Shown: piece by piece, positions 1 through 7,306 of the stretch
Layout of the letters: each line of letters begins with the position of its first letter
Position numbering within the stretch: the first letter of the stretch is position 1
From: an uncultured Lachnospiraceae bacterium
GTDB lineage: Bacteria > Bacillota > Clostridia > Lachnospirales > Lachnospiraceae
DNA length: 64,000 bases
Direction: 5' to 3'
Assembly: GCA_947629525.1 (NCBI GenBank)
Contig: CANREB010000002.1
Span: 1 to 64,000, forward strand
Program-made: the position numbers and the translations under genes
Notes under the pieces: model-generated
Seen by the model: only the letters and a program-made list of their open reading frames with translations
Told to the model about the DNA's origin: nothing
Databases searched by the model: none

Positions 1-25
1 AACGATACATCTTAGACGGCTCTGC

Positions 26-88
26 CTATTTTCTTGGAAAACCTTTGCGTTTTCCCTGTGCTCTGTCAGTGGTGTTCATTTTCTTCAT
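26..88 (-). CDS. Possible 20-residue basic peptide
   Basis: A 21-codon frame beginning MKKMNTTDRA and ending in a lysine/arginine-rich tail, with TAG at 26-28. It lies 80 bases downstream of the promoter-like hexamers at 168-196 and has only a weak purine-rich ribosome site. No family is recognised. It may be a real small gene, a leader for a gene off the left edge, or chance. The rest of 1-206 holds nothing else I can identify. Confidence 0.15.
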   Translation of the reverse strand: MKKMNTTDRAQGKRKGFPRK

Positions 89-167
89 TTTCCGCTTCTT
101 TCTTGGAATTCCCTATACTTGAATTATACAGGAAGCTCCTATACGAACGCCGATTTTGTTCATTAAT

Positions 168-196
168 ATAGTAACATGGGAAAGTGTTTTTGTCTA
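168..196 (-). promoter_or_regulatory. Putative sigma-A promoter reading off the left edge
   Basis: Minus-strand -35 TAGACA (191-196), 17-base spacer and -10 TACTAT (168-173). The arrangement and flanking bases closely resemble the promoter in front of the acetyltransferase gene (1078-1106), and both lie on the same side of a repeat copy. The gene it would serve is outside the window or is the tiny frame at 26-88. Confidence 0.45.
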
Positions 197-206
197 TGAT
201 TCCTGT

Positions 207-531
207 CCACTACGCCAGCCCCGCCAGTGACATGCGTCATATTCAGACACGCTTGCGCTCCCAAAAAGCGTAGCGGACACTAAACTCAGCGGCGCTTTGC
301 AGCTTGCTTCGCTAAGTGCCGACGCTTTTTGAAGGTCTGAATATGACGCAGGTCACTGGCGGGGCTTCATTTCTGTTTTTTCGTCTTAATTATTTTTGTG
401 GTAGAGGATTTTCAAAAGTTTAACTGCGATAAGGCAGAAAACAGCCCAAATATACAAAATAAGCGATGCATTGCGACAGCAGCAGCGCGTTTTTGTATAT
501 TTGGGCTGTTTTCGGGCGTCTTAAACACACC
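207..531 (-). repeat. Interspersed double-hairpin repeat, copy 1
   Basis: About 325 bases shared with 1184-1509 and 47619-47950. Hairpin A has 31-base arms at 217-247 and 336-366 (one mismatch), enclosing a conserved ~90-base loop that holds a nested 9-bp stem (263-271 with 322-330). Hairpin B has perfect 23-base arms at 437-459 and 491-513 around a conserved ~31-base loop. The left end starts CCACTACGCCAGCCCC and the right end is near CGTCTTAAACACACC. The minus strand is given as sense because three of the four stem mismatches across the copies become G-U pairs on that strand. A 309-base plus-strand frame starting at 398 crosses this element and is not considered coding. Confidence 0.9.
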
Positions 532-597
532 ACCATATATGTTCCGCACTATACATATCTCTCTAAAAACTGATTTTCCCGACAAAATGGGAAATTG

Positions 598-1038
598 TCA
601 GGTATCAATGCGTACCATATCTACAAGTGCCCGATTGCGATATATCAAATCCTGTCGTTGGGTAAAGCCCATCTTTTCCCAAAAAGCGTTACCTTTGTCG
701 TTGTGAGCAAACACAACTAAGTTGACTTTATTGATACCTTGCACTTTTAAGGCATTTAGAGCAGCTTCAACCATTTGTTTGCCAATACCTTGCCGTTGGT
801 GGGCTGGGGATACTGCGGTGTGGCTGATATATCCGCGACGACCATCATGCCCTGTGAGAATTGCGCCAATGATATTGCCTTGTTCTACTGCGACGAAACA
901 GGTATCCGGATTTCGAGTAAGATACTTTGCAATGCCTTCTCGTGAATCATCCAAATTGTTTAATCCCATACCTTGGCAGCTTAGCCATATGGCATATACG
1001 CTATCATAGTCCTCGAGCTGCATATTCCGTATTTCCAT
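598..1038 (-). CDS. GNAT-family N-acetyltransferase
   Basis: A 146-residue single-domain acetyltransferase of the Gcn5-related type, transferring an acetyl group from acetyl-CoA to an unknown amine. The acetyl-CoA pyrophosphate loop is visible as QRQGIGK (81-87), preceded by the ISHTAVSP strand (71-78) and followed by the AHNDKGNAFWEKMGF region (111-125) typical of motif B. Length is normal for the family; it resembles the YpeA/RimI-like subgroup, but the substrate cannot be read from sequence. The ATG follows a GAGGAGG ribosome site by a few bases. The gene is bracketed by two same-orientation copies of the double-hairpin repeat, so it may travel or recombine as a cassette. Confidence 0.85.
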   Translation of the reverse strand: MEIRNMQLEDYDSVYAIWLSCQGMGLNNLDDSREGIAKYLTRNPDTCFVAVEQGNIIGAILTGHDGRRGYISHTAVSPAHQRQGIGKQMVEAALNALKVQGINKVNLVVFAHNDKGNAFWEKMGFTQRQDLIYRNRALVDMVRIDT

Positions 1039-1077
1039 AATTTGTCCTCCTCAAACCTCCATTTTGCTTTATTAAAC

Positions 1078-1106
1078 ATAATAACACAGGACTGTATTTT
1101 TGTCTA
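1078..1106 (-). promoter_or_regulatory. Putative promoter of the acetyltransferase gene
   Basis: Minus-strand -35 TAGACA (1101-1106), exactly 17 bases, then -10 TATTAT (1078-1083), about 40 bases upstream of the start codon. It lies between repeat copy 2 and the gene, so transcription need not come through the repeat. Confidence 0.55.
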
Positions 1107-1183
1107 CGTTGCACTGTGCGCTATGTCAGTCCCACTTGTGGCAAGCAAGCATCATATTCAGGTTCGACTATTACGCATCCTAT

Positions 1184-1509
1184 CCACTACTCCAGCCCCG
1201 CCAGTGACCTGCGTCATATTCAGACACGCTTGCGCTCCCAAAAAGCGTAGCGGACACTAAGCTCAGCGGCGCCTTGCAGCTTGCTTCGCTAAGTGCCGAC
1301 GCTTTTTGAAGGTCTGAATATGACGCAGGTCACTGGCGAGGCTTCATTTCCGTACTTTTGTTTTGATTATTTTTTGAGGGAAGGACTTCCAAAAGTTTAA
1401 CTGGGATAAAGCAGAAAACAGCCCAAATATACAAAATAAGCGATGCATTGCGACAGCAGCAGCGCGTTTTTGTATATTTGAGCTGTTTTCGGGCGTCTTA
1501 GACACACCC
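1184..1509 (-). repeat. Interspersed double-hairpin repeat, copy 2
   Basis: Nearly identical to copy 1 over its full length and in the same orientation, about 977 bases away start to start. The hairpin A arms carry one C/A mismatch on the plus strand and the hairpin B arms another; both read as G-U on the minus strand. It fills most of the non-coding stretch 1039-1582. Just left of it, 1150-1165 reads like a short decayed piece of the same arm (CATCATATTCAG). Confidence 0.9.
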
Positions 1510-1582
1510 CTTACCTTTTTCCGTCCCCTCTAAATTTCACCGTCATCGCTATATTGATTGCCTCCTGCTTACTGAACTGCTT

Positions 1583-2566
1583 TTAATCGAGCGCCAGATA
1601 ATAGGCATTGTCTGCGCCCTCGCTTGCAAAGAAAACATACCAGTATTCGCTTGTCGTTTCAATCTGCGACGTGTCTATGCCCTGCTCCTCAAGATTGCCC
1701 AAATCGGCAGCCGTGTAAAGATCATGGCTCACATGGTACAGCGCTGCCGGCATCGCAAGACCATCCAGCGTCTCTATCATTTCCTCCAGTGAGTGGTTGC
1801 TGCTCATATATTTTCCGGCTATCTGACCGTCCTCGAAGATGAACGCCTCCTGCGCGTCGGGAATGATGCCGACAGCTCCCGACATAGTCCATTCTGGCAA
1901 AAAAGCCCCAAATGCGTCCTCACTCAGCACTTCATATGCCTGCGGCTCTATCAACGCGCCGCCCGCATTCCCAACACTGGCATCGTAGTCCGAGAGTGAA
2001 TAACCTTCGGGAAGATCTAACGTAAGCCAGTCGCTTATGTGTGTTTTGGTACTAAGCCATCCTTCCAAATCATCAATCGTCTGATAGCGTTCGTCGCTTG
2101 TATAGAGCAGGCACATCTCTTTATCTGACAGTCTGGTCACATATATGCCGTCAATGTATTCCGCATCGTTTTCATCCGTCACACACGACACGCCTATGTC
2201 ATATTCCTCACCTTCGTACGATATCTGTGGAAAATGAATATAGGCATTGTCGGCATCTGTAAATTCTTCGCGTTCTCCGTTGCCGTAAAGGGTATAATCC
2301 ATTTCTCCGAGAGTTCCGTCTTTAAACCGTTGCAAAATGATTTCCATTGTAAGCTCATCTGCGGAAGGCTTAACCGCCTCCTCACCCGAAATATCCTTTT
2401 CATTCAGATTTGCAGTATCGACATCGGTCTGCACTGATTCTTCTAAAGTGTTACTTTGTACCGCAGAACATCCGAGCAGTATTCCCGAAAGCAAGACAAT
2501 TATACAGAGCAATACCCCTCTCCTCTTTAGCAGTTTGGTTTGTATATTTTTGAATCGTTTTTTCAT
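1583..2566 (-). CDS. Predicted lipoprotein of unknown function
   Basis: A 327-residue protein with a basic N-terminus, one hydrophobic segment (about 18-31) and a lipobox ending at Cys33 (GILLGC). It is therefore expected to be processed by the LspA signal peptidase and anchored on the outer face of the membrane. The mature part is acidic (many Asp, Glu and Tyr) and matches no family I recognise. Start: ATG preceded by GAGGAAAAAAGAGC. The gene lies between a repeat copy on its 3' side and a repeat fragment on its 5' side, so it belongs to the accessory part of the window. Lipoprotein status is firm; function is unknown. Confidence 0.75.
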   Translation of the reverse strand: MKKRFKNIQTKLLKRRGVLLCIIVLLSGILLGCSAVQSNTLEESVQTDVDTANLNEKDISGEEAVKPSADELTMEIILQRFKDGTLGEMDYTLYGNGEREEFTDADNAYIHFPQISYEGEEYDIGVSCVTDENDAEYIDGIYVTRLSDKEMCLLYTSDERYQTIDDLEGWLSTKTHISDWLTLDLPEGYSLSDYDASVGNAGGALIEPQAYEVLSEDAFGAFLPEWTMSGAVGIIPDAQEAFIFEDGQIAGKYMSSNHSLEEMIETLDGLAMPAALYHVSHDLYTAADLGNLEEQGIDTSQIETTSEYWYVFFASEGADNAYYLALD

Positions 2567-2633
2567 GCTCTTTTTTCCTCTATAAAATCGAGCCGGTAAA
2601 AGGCAATGTCTCCCACACGATAACGCCGTCTAT

Positions 2634-2666
2634 GGCGCATGACACCAACGGGGCTGGCGTAGTGGG
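2634..2666 (+). repeat. Truncated fragment of the double-hairpin repeat, inverted
   Basis: About 33 bases match the left end of the repeat family in reverse orientation (GGGGCTGGCGTAGTGGG is the reverse complement of the conserved left terminus). The matching part runs into the first arm of hairpin A; the loop, hairpin B and right end are absent. Its arm sequence is intermediate between copies 1 and 3. With the neighbouring bases (2612-2627) it can still fold a short stem. Confidence 0.65.
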
Positions 2667-2678
2667 TCAGGATATACC

Positions 2679-3308
2679 TCACTTCATCCCCCGCGCCTCA
2701 AAATCCTCAATATACTGCACAATAAGATTTACAGTCCCATCGACCCCCAATATACTGCTGTTGATTGAAAGGTCATAACTGTCAGCGCGTCCCCACTTCT
2801 TCGTCGAATAATAATTGTAATAACTCTGACGCTGCCTGTCTTTCTTTATCATCATATCCTTTGCTTTGTCAGCACTGATATCATATTTCTTCACGATACG
2901 CTCTATCCTGCTTTCCTCATTTGCATGAATAAATAAATGCAGGCAGTTCTTATACTCCTGAAGCGCATAATCCGCACAGCGTCCCACGATAACGCACGGC
3001 TCTTCCTCCGCGATTTTCTTTATGGTATCAAACTGTGCCATAAAAACCTTGTGGCTTATAGGCATATCGACAAACGATGATGAATTGTAGCCGAAAGTAT
3101 ATGTATCCATAACTAAATTGTAAAGGAACGAATTGGTAGGTCTTTCATCATGGTTTCTGAGCATTTCCTCGCAGAAGCCGCTCTCCTTTGCCGCACGCGA
3201 CAAAAGTTCCTTGTCAAAACATTTAATTCCGTAATGAGCTGCAAGCTTCTCTCCTATCTCATGTCCGCCCGAACCAAACTGCCTGCCTATGGTAATTATA
3301 GTATTCAT
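2679..3308 (-). CDS. Cytidylate kinase-like family protein
   Basis: A 209-residue P-loop protein whose N-terminus MNTIITIGRQFGSGG is the hallmark of the cytidylate kinase-like family (Cmk-like, AAK_13). GRQFGSGGHEIG (8-19) is the nucleotide-binding loop, and VIVGRCADYAL in mid-protein is also typical. These proteins differ from true Cmk; some are fused to or neighbour signalling proteins, and the substrate is undefined. The ATG at 3308 is chosen over one 39 bases upstream because GGAGG (3317-3321) sits eight bases before it and the family starts here. It stands alone, with a 100-base AT-rich gap before rluD. Confidence 0.85.
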   Translation of the reverse strand: MNTIITIGRQFGSGGHEIGEKLAAHYGIKCFDKELLSRAAKESGFCEEMLRNHDERPTNSFLYNLVMDTYTFGYNSSSFVDMPISHKVFMAQFDTIKKIAEEEPCVIVGRCADYALQEYKNCLHLFIHANEESRIERIVKKYDISADKAKDMMIKKDRQRQSYYNYYSTKKWGRADSYDLSINSSILGVDGTVNLIVQYIEDFEARGMK

Positions 3309-3412
3309 ATATTTATCCTCCATTTCTGATATGTGCGATATAAGCATATATTGTCATAATCCACATTAATTATACTAGATTATACTCAATTTTTCAACAT
3401 TTTGTGAATATT

Positions 3413-4333
3413 TTAACCTCTAAGCTTCCTAAGCAGTTCTTCAAAATATTCCGGAAGCGGCGCACATACTTCGATATATTCCCCGCTTCCCGGATGCTTA
3501 AGCCCGAGCGTCATCGCATGAAGCGCCTGCCCCTCAATATGATATGGCGGTTTATGATTTGAATACACGGTATCTCCTAAGAGCGGATGACCGATACTTG
3601 CCATATGCACACGTATCTGATGAGTTCTGCCTGTCTCGAGACGGCACTCCACATACGTATATTTTTCAAAGCGTTCAAGCACTCTGTAGTGCGTTACTGC
3701 ATGCTTTCCCTTTTCGGTCACTGCCATTTTTTTTCTGTCTGTATGGTGTCTGCCTATCGGCGCGTCAATAGTCCCTTCATCATCCTTTATCCTGCCGCAG
3801 ACTATCGCCCTGTATGTCCTTGTGATATCATGGTTTTTAAGCTGTTGTGCCACTTCGTTGTGCGCCGCGTCGTTTTTGCATATGATGAGAGAACCTGTTG
3901 TGTCCTTGTCTATCCTGTGGACGATGCCGGGACGCATTACGCCGTTTATTCCCGACAGTTCACCTTTGCAGTGATACATTATCGCGTTTACCACCGTATT
4001 GTCATAATGTCCCGCCGCAGGATGCACTACCATTCCCTTTGGTTTGTTAATGATGAGGATGTCTTTATCTTCATACAGGATGTCAAGCGGTATATCCTGT
4101 GCGGGGATATCAGGCTCTACAGAGTCGGGGATAATAAATCTGACATTATCGTCAGCTTTTACCTTATAGTTGGCTTTGACAGGTACGTCGTTTACAGACA
4201 CGCCGCCGTCTTTTATCATCTTTTGTACATAGCTTCTCGACAATCCGTCAATATAATTGCTGATGCACTTGTCGATGCGCTCATCCTCCATTTCGCAAGA
4301 GGCATCAAAAACTATTTCTTTCATATCGCCCAC
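3413..4333 (-). CDS. rluD: 23S rRNA pseudouridine synthase, RluA/RluD family
   Basis: Isomerises uridines of 23S rRNA to pseudouridine. An S4 RNA-binding domain (about 17-75) is followed by the catalytic domain with HRIDKDTTG (139-147), whose Asp142 is the expected nucleophile, and by GRTHQIRVHM near residue 240. Length (~305) is normal. Two starts are possible: the GTG at 4333, overlapping the lspA stop, or the ATG at 4324 three codons in; the ribosome site does not decide cleanly. The one-base overlap with lspA indicates co-transcription, and lspA-rluD is a common pair in Firmicutes. The exact uridine targets are inferred from the family only. Confidence 0.9.
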   Translation of the reverse strand: MGDMKEIVFDASCEMEDERIDKCISNYIDGLSRSYVQKMIKDGGVSVNDVPVKANYKVKADDNVRFIIPDSVEPDIPAQDIPLDILYEDKDILIINKPKGMVVHPAAGHYDNTVVNAIMYHCKGELSGINGVMRPGIVHRIDKDTTGSLIICKNDAAHNEVAQQLKNHDITRTYRAIVCGRIKDDEGTIDAPIGRHHTDRKKMAVTEKGKHAVTHYRVLERFEKYTYVECRLETGRTHQIRVHMASIGHPLLGDTVYSNHKPPYHIEGQALHAMTLGLKHPGSGEYIEVCAPLPEYFEELLRKLRG

Positions 4334-4863
4334 TACCTGACATCCCTGAACTTCTTAGCCCTGAACGTAAGAAAATCCAAATCCGTCTCCTTATACACGA
4401 ACAAAAGCAGAAATATAAGATAAGCGGAAGCAACCGTGACATATATATCGGCGACATTAAATATCGGGAAATTTATCAGGCTGAAATACAAGAAGTCCAC
4501 GACATAATCATATCTTATCCTGTCGATAAGATTGCCGACTGCGCCGCTTGCAATAAGCACTAAGGTAATGTTGAGCTTTATGAATATCCTCTGATACGGC
4601 GTCTTTAAAATAACATAAATGATTACGGCAAGTATGACTGCGGCGATAAATATGAAAAACGGTTTCTGCCCTTGAAGCAAGCCAAACGCGGCGCCGTTGT
4701 TCTCTAAATAATGCAGTTCAAAAATACCGTCCGCTATAACAAAAGGCTCCTTGTTCTTAAGCTCCTGCACCGCACAGTATTTGCTGAACTGATCGCCAAA
4801 TACAAATAATCCGAATAAGATCACATCCACAATCAATAATATTGTTTTTTTTCTGCTATTCAT
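4333..4863 (-). CDS. lspA: Lipoprotein signal peptidase II
   Basis: A 176-residue integral membrane aspartyl protease that removes signal peptides from diacylglyceryl-modified prolipoproteins. Four hydrophobic segments are visible, along with ENNGAAFG (54-61), GNLIDR with catalytic Asp114, and FNVADIYV with catalytic Asp139. A basic cytoplasmic tail ends the protein. It starts three bases after the aroB stop and overlaps the rluD start, so the three form one transcription unit. Several predicted lipoproteins in this window (near 2566, 10298 and 47568) would be its substrates. Confidence 0.95.
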   Translation of the reverse strand: MNSRKKTILLIVDVILFGLFVFGDQFSKYCAVQELKNKEPFVIADGIFELHYLENNGAAFGLLQGQKPFFIFIAAVILAVIIYVILKTPYQRIFIKLNITLVLIASGAVGNLIDRIRYDYVVDFLYFSLINFPIFNVADIYVTVASAYLIFLLLFVYKETDLDFLTFRAKKFRDVR

Positions 4864-4866
4864 ATG

Positions 4867-5976
4867 CTAATCGTTCCAATCTTCTTCTGAAAAATAAATT
4901 TCCTTGATACCCGCAAGTATTTCTTCTTTGGTGACACTTGTGTCGATCATAGCTTTCCCAAGTTTTTTGAGCAGTATAAATTTAACATGCCCGTTCTCCA
5001 TCTTTTTGTCCGACAATGTGAGTTCATATATTTCTTCGGGATCTATCCTGTCGATGGATATGGGCAGATTGAACGGCACGAACATATCCCTTATCTCATA
5101 ATACTCATCCGAGCTGATAAGTTCCCTCTTATATGAGATATACGCCGCCGCTACGCATCCAAGCGCTACACATTCGCCGTGAAGCATCTCAAAATCTTTT
5201 GATTTCTCTATTGCATGACCTATGGTATGACCAAAATTCAAAAGCGCTCTTTCGCCTTTTTCCGTCGGATCTTTCTCTACTACAAGCTTTTTTATCATAC
5301 AGCTTTTGTATACCATCTCTTCAAGCGTTTCAAGATCTCTTTCCTGTATCTCATACATGCTGTCTATAAGCCATTCATAGAAGTTAGCATTCTTGATAAG
5401 CCCATACTTCATAACCTCTGCCATGCCTGAAAAATATTGTCTGTCGTCAAGCGTCTTAAGCGTTGAAACGTTCATATATACAAGCTTTGGCATATAAAAC
5501 GCGCCTACCATATTTTTATATTGGTCAAAATCAACGCCTGTCTTTCCGCCGATGCTGCTGTCAACCTGAGCAAGCAGTGTAGTAGGTATCTGTATAAAAT
5601 CAACGCCCCTTAAATATGTCGCAGCCGTAAAGCCTGTAGTGTCCCCCACTACACCGCCGCCTAACGCTATCAGCATATCCTTGCGGTCAAATTTTTTCCT
5701 GATGAGGAACTCGTATATGCCTCTGACCGTGTCCAAATTTTTGCTTTTCTCCCCGGCGGGAAAATCATATACTGTTATCTCCCTGCATTTATCTTTTAAG
5801 CAGTCGCATATTTCATCCGCATACAGCCCCTTTACCCTTGAATCGGTGACTATGCAGAGTTTCTTCTCACTTATCCCAAACGCTTCAAGCTCCACCGCAA
5901 GCATATTGAAATCTTTCTCATAAACAATATCATATATAGGTTTACTGTTCATATTTATTGTTAATCTCTGTGACAT
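4867..5976 (-). CDS. aroB: 3-dehydroquinate synthase
   Basis: Second step of the shikimate pathway: converts DAHP to 3-dehydroquinate using NAD+ and a divalent metal. The 369-residue length is normal. The NAD-binding ALGGGVVGDTTGF and the PTTLLAQVDSSIGGKTG block are intact, as are FGHTIGHAIE and LHGECVALG, which carry metal-binding histidine and glutamate residues. ATG start with GGAGG ahead. It follows the sepF terminator and leads the aroB-lspA-rluD unit; the link to lspA looks like simple co-transcription rather than shared function. Confidence 0.95.
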   Translation of the reverse strand: MSQRLTINMNSKPIYDIVYEKDFNMLAVELEAFGISEKKLCIVTDSRVKGLYADEICDCLKDKCREITVYDFPAGEKSKNLDTVRGIYEFLIRKKFDRKDMLIALGGGVVGDTTGFTAATYLRGVDFIQIPTTLLAQVDSSIGGKTGVDFDQYKNMVGAFYMPKLVYMNVSTLKTLDDRQYFSGMAEVMKYGLIKNANFYEWLIDSMYEIQERDLETLEEMVYKSCMIKKLVVEKDPTEKGERALLNFGHTIGHAIEKSKDFEMLHGECVALGCVAAAYISYKRELISSDEYYEIRDMFVPFNLPISIDRIDPEEIYELTLSDKKMENGHVKFILLKKLGKAMIDTSVTKEEILAGIKEIYFSEEDWND

Positions 5977-5995
5977 ATCATTCCTCCATTAACAT

Positions 5996-6030
5996 AAAAA
6001 CTTCCCACTCTTGTTTAAAAGCGGGAAGTT
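5996..6030 (-). terminator. Intrinsic terminator after sepF
   Basis: AACTTCCC and GGGAAGTT arms with a short A/T-rich loop, followed on the minus strand by TTTTTA, 20 bases past the sepF stop and just ahead of the aroB ribosome site. Confidence 0.75.
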
Positions 6031-6049
6031 CAATATTCTTATCCCAAAA

Positions 6050-6562
6050 CTACTTTGCATTGCGGGAAATTGGCGGCACGTCAAACGCACCTGAGAAAAT
6101 CTCCTGAAAATCTCCCGAAATATCAACGCTTGCCGGTGTAATTATAAAGATGTAATGAGAAATCTTCTGTAAATTACCGCTGATAGCATATGTAGAACCT
6201 GATGCAAAGTCGATGATACGCTGTGCTATCTCAACATCAAGCCCCTCCAAATTGAGTACTACGGTACGGTTAGCTAAAAGCGTCTCTGTTATCTCTCTTG
6301 CATCTTCAACGCTCGACGGCTTGATAACACAGACTTCCATGCCGTTGCCCGGTGCCTTCTTAACTGCTCTCATAGGCGTTACCTTTTGAGAATGTTTCTT
6401 AGGCTGTCTGTCATAGTCGTCATAATCGTCGTTGCGGACAGGCATTGGCTTTCTCACTGTGTTCTCCACTATCTCGTCTTCATCATAATAATCGTCAACA
6501 TCATAATCATCCTCAGCGTTCTCCAAATTCATCGCAGTTAAAAACTTGTTTACTAATCCCAT
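6050..6562 (-). CDS. sepF: Cell division protein SepF
   Basis: A cytoplasmic FtsZ-bundling protein that tethers FtsZ to the membrane. From the chosen start the protein begins MGLVNKFLTAMNLEN, an amphipathic membrane-binding helix, followed by an acidic Asp/Tyr-rich linker and the C-terminal SepF fold with IKPSSVEDAREITETLL and VVLNLEGLD. The ATG at 6562 is preferred to the in-frame one at 6586 because AAAGGAGAGAAG precedes it and MGLxNK is the conserved family start. About 170 residues, normal length. It lies 27 bases after yggS, the classic Firmicute division-associated pairing, and ends in a terminator. Confidence 0.93.
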   Translation of the reverse strand: MGLVNKFLTAMNLENAEDDYDVDDYYDEDEIVENTVRKPMPVRNDDYDDYDRQPKKHSQKVTPMRAVKKAPGNGMEVCVIKPSSVEDAREITETLLANRTVVLNLEGLDVEIAQRIIDFASGSTYAISGNLQKISHYIFIITPASVDISGDFQEIFSGAFDVPPISRNAK

Positions 6563-6589
6563 TTCTATCTTCTCTCCTTTTGGCATTAA

Positions 6590-7282
6590 TTACCTTGTCC
6601 CAAAGATACCGGTGCCTACCCTGACATATGTCGCACCCTCCGATACGGCAACAGGATAATCACCCGTCATACCCATTGATAATATATTCATATCTATATT
6701 ATCAATGTTTTTGCTCATAATGTCAACAGCTAATTTACTTAATTTGCAAAAAATTTCCCTGTTTTTTTCACCATTTTCAACATTTGGGGCTATGGTCATC
6801 AATCCTTTGACACAAATATTAGGTAATTTTGCGATTTCGACCACCAAATCCTGCGCTTCATCGACCTTAACGCCAAACTTTGTAGCCTCATCCGCAACAT
6901 TAACTTCAATCAAAATATTAACGCTGACATTCTTTTTTACAGCCTCCTTGCTTATCTCCTGCGCAAGACGCAGAGAATCGACGCTGTGTATCATATATAC
7001 CTTGTCTATGATATATTTGACTTTGTTGCGCTGAAGATGCCCTATCATATGCCATCTTATGTCTTTTGGCATTGCCTCATATTTATCGACAAGCTCCTGA
7101 ACCTTATTTTCGCCAAAGTCACGGCAGCCGCACTCGTACGCTTCTTTGAGCATTTCTATCGGTTTTGTCTTGCTGACCGCTATCAGGGTGACTTCAGAAC
7201 TGTTCCTCCCCGCTTTGATACATTCTGCGTTTATTATATTCTGTACTGTCTCAAGATTTTCTCTGATACCATACTGCGGCAT
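6590..7282 (-). CDS. yggS: PLP homeostasis protein, YggS/YlmE family
   Basis: A 230-residue single-domain pyridoxal-phosphate-binding protein (alanine-racemase-like barrel) involved in balancing the vitamin B6 pool, with no firmly known catalytic role. The PLP lysine is in LIAVSKTKP (about residue 38); FGENKVQELVDKY, WHMIGHLQRNKVKYI and the C-terminal SMGMTGDYPVAVSEGATYVRVG are all present. ATG with GGGAGG. It lies between the membrane-fusion-like gene and sepF in one orientation with small gaps, consistent with one operon. Confidence 0.93.
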   Translation of the reverse strand: MPQYGIRENLETVQNIINAECIKAGRNSSEVTLIAVSKTKPIEMLKEAYECGCRDFGENKVQELVDKYEAMPKDIRWHMIGHLQRNKVKYIIDKVYMIHSVDSLRLAQEISKEAVKKNVSVNILIEVNVADEATKFGVKVDEAQDLVVEIAKLPNICVKGLMTIAPNVENGEKNREIFCKLSKLAVDIMSKNIDNIDMNILSMGMTGDYPVAVSEGATYVRVGTGIFGTR

Positions 7283-7306
7283 GACCGCACCTCCCGTTAT
7301 TTATGA

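Noticed and set aside
398..706. 102-codon plus-strand frame through repeat copy 1
   Set aside because: It crosses hairpin B and the antisense side of the acetyltransferase; copy 2 does not keep it, and it has no ribosome site.
1160..1190. GGTTCGACTATT as a tRNA T-arm
   Set aside because: No matching acceptor, D or anticodon arms nearby; no tRNA or rRNA gene was found anywhere in the window.
207..1509. CRISPR-like spacing of repeats
   Set aside because: Only two long copies about 650 bases apart with a gene between them; no short regular repeats or spacers and no cas genes.
3587..4423. 278-codon plus-strand frame
   Set aside because: Lies fully antisense to rluD and lspA, which have unmistakable motifs; the translation is low-complexity shadow coding.
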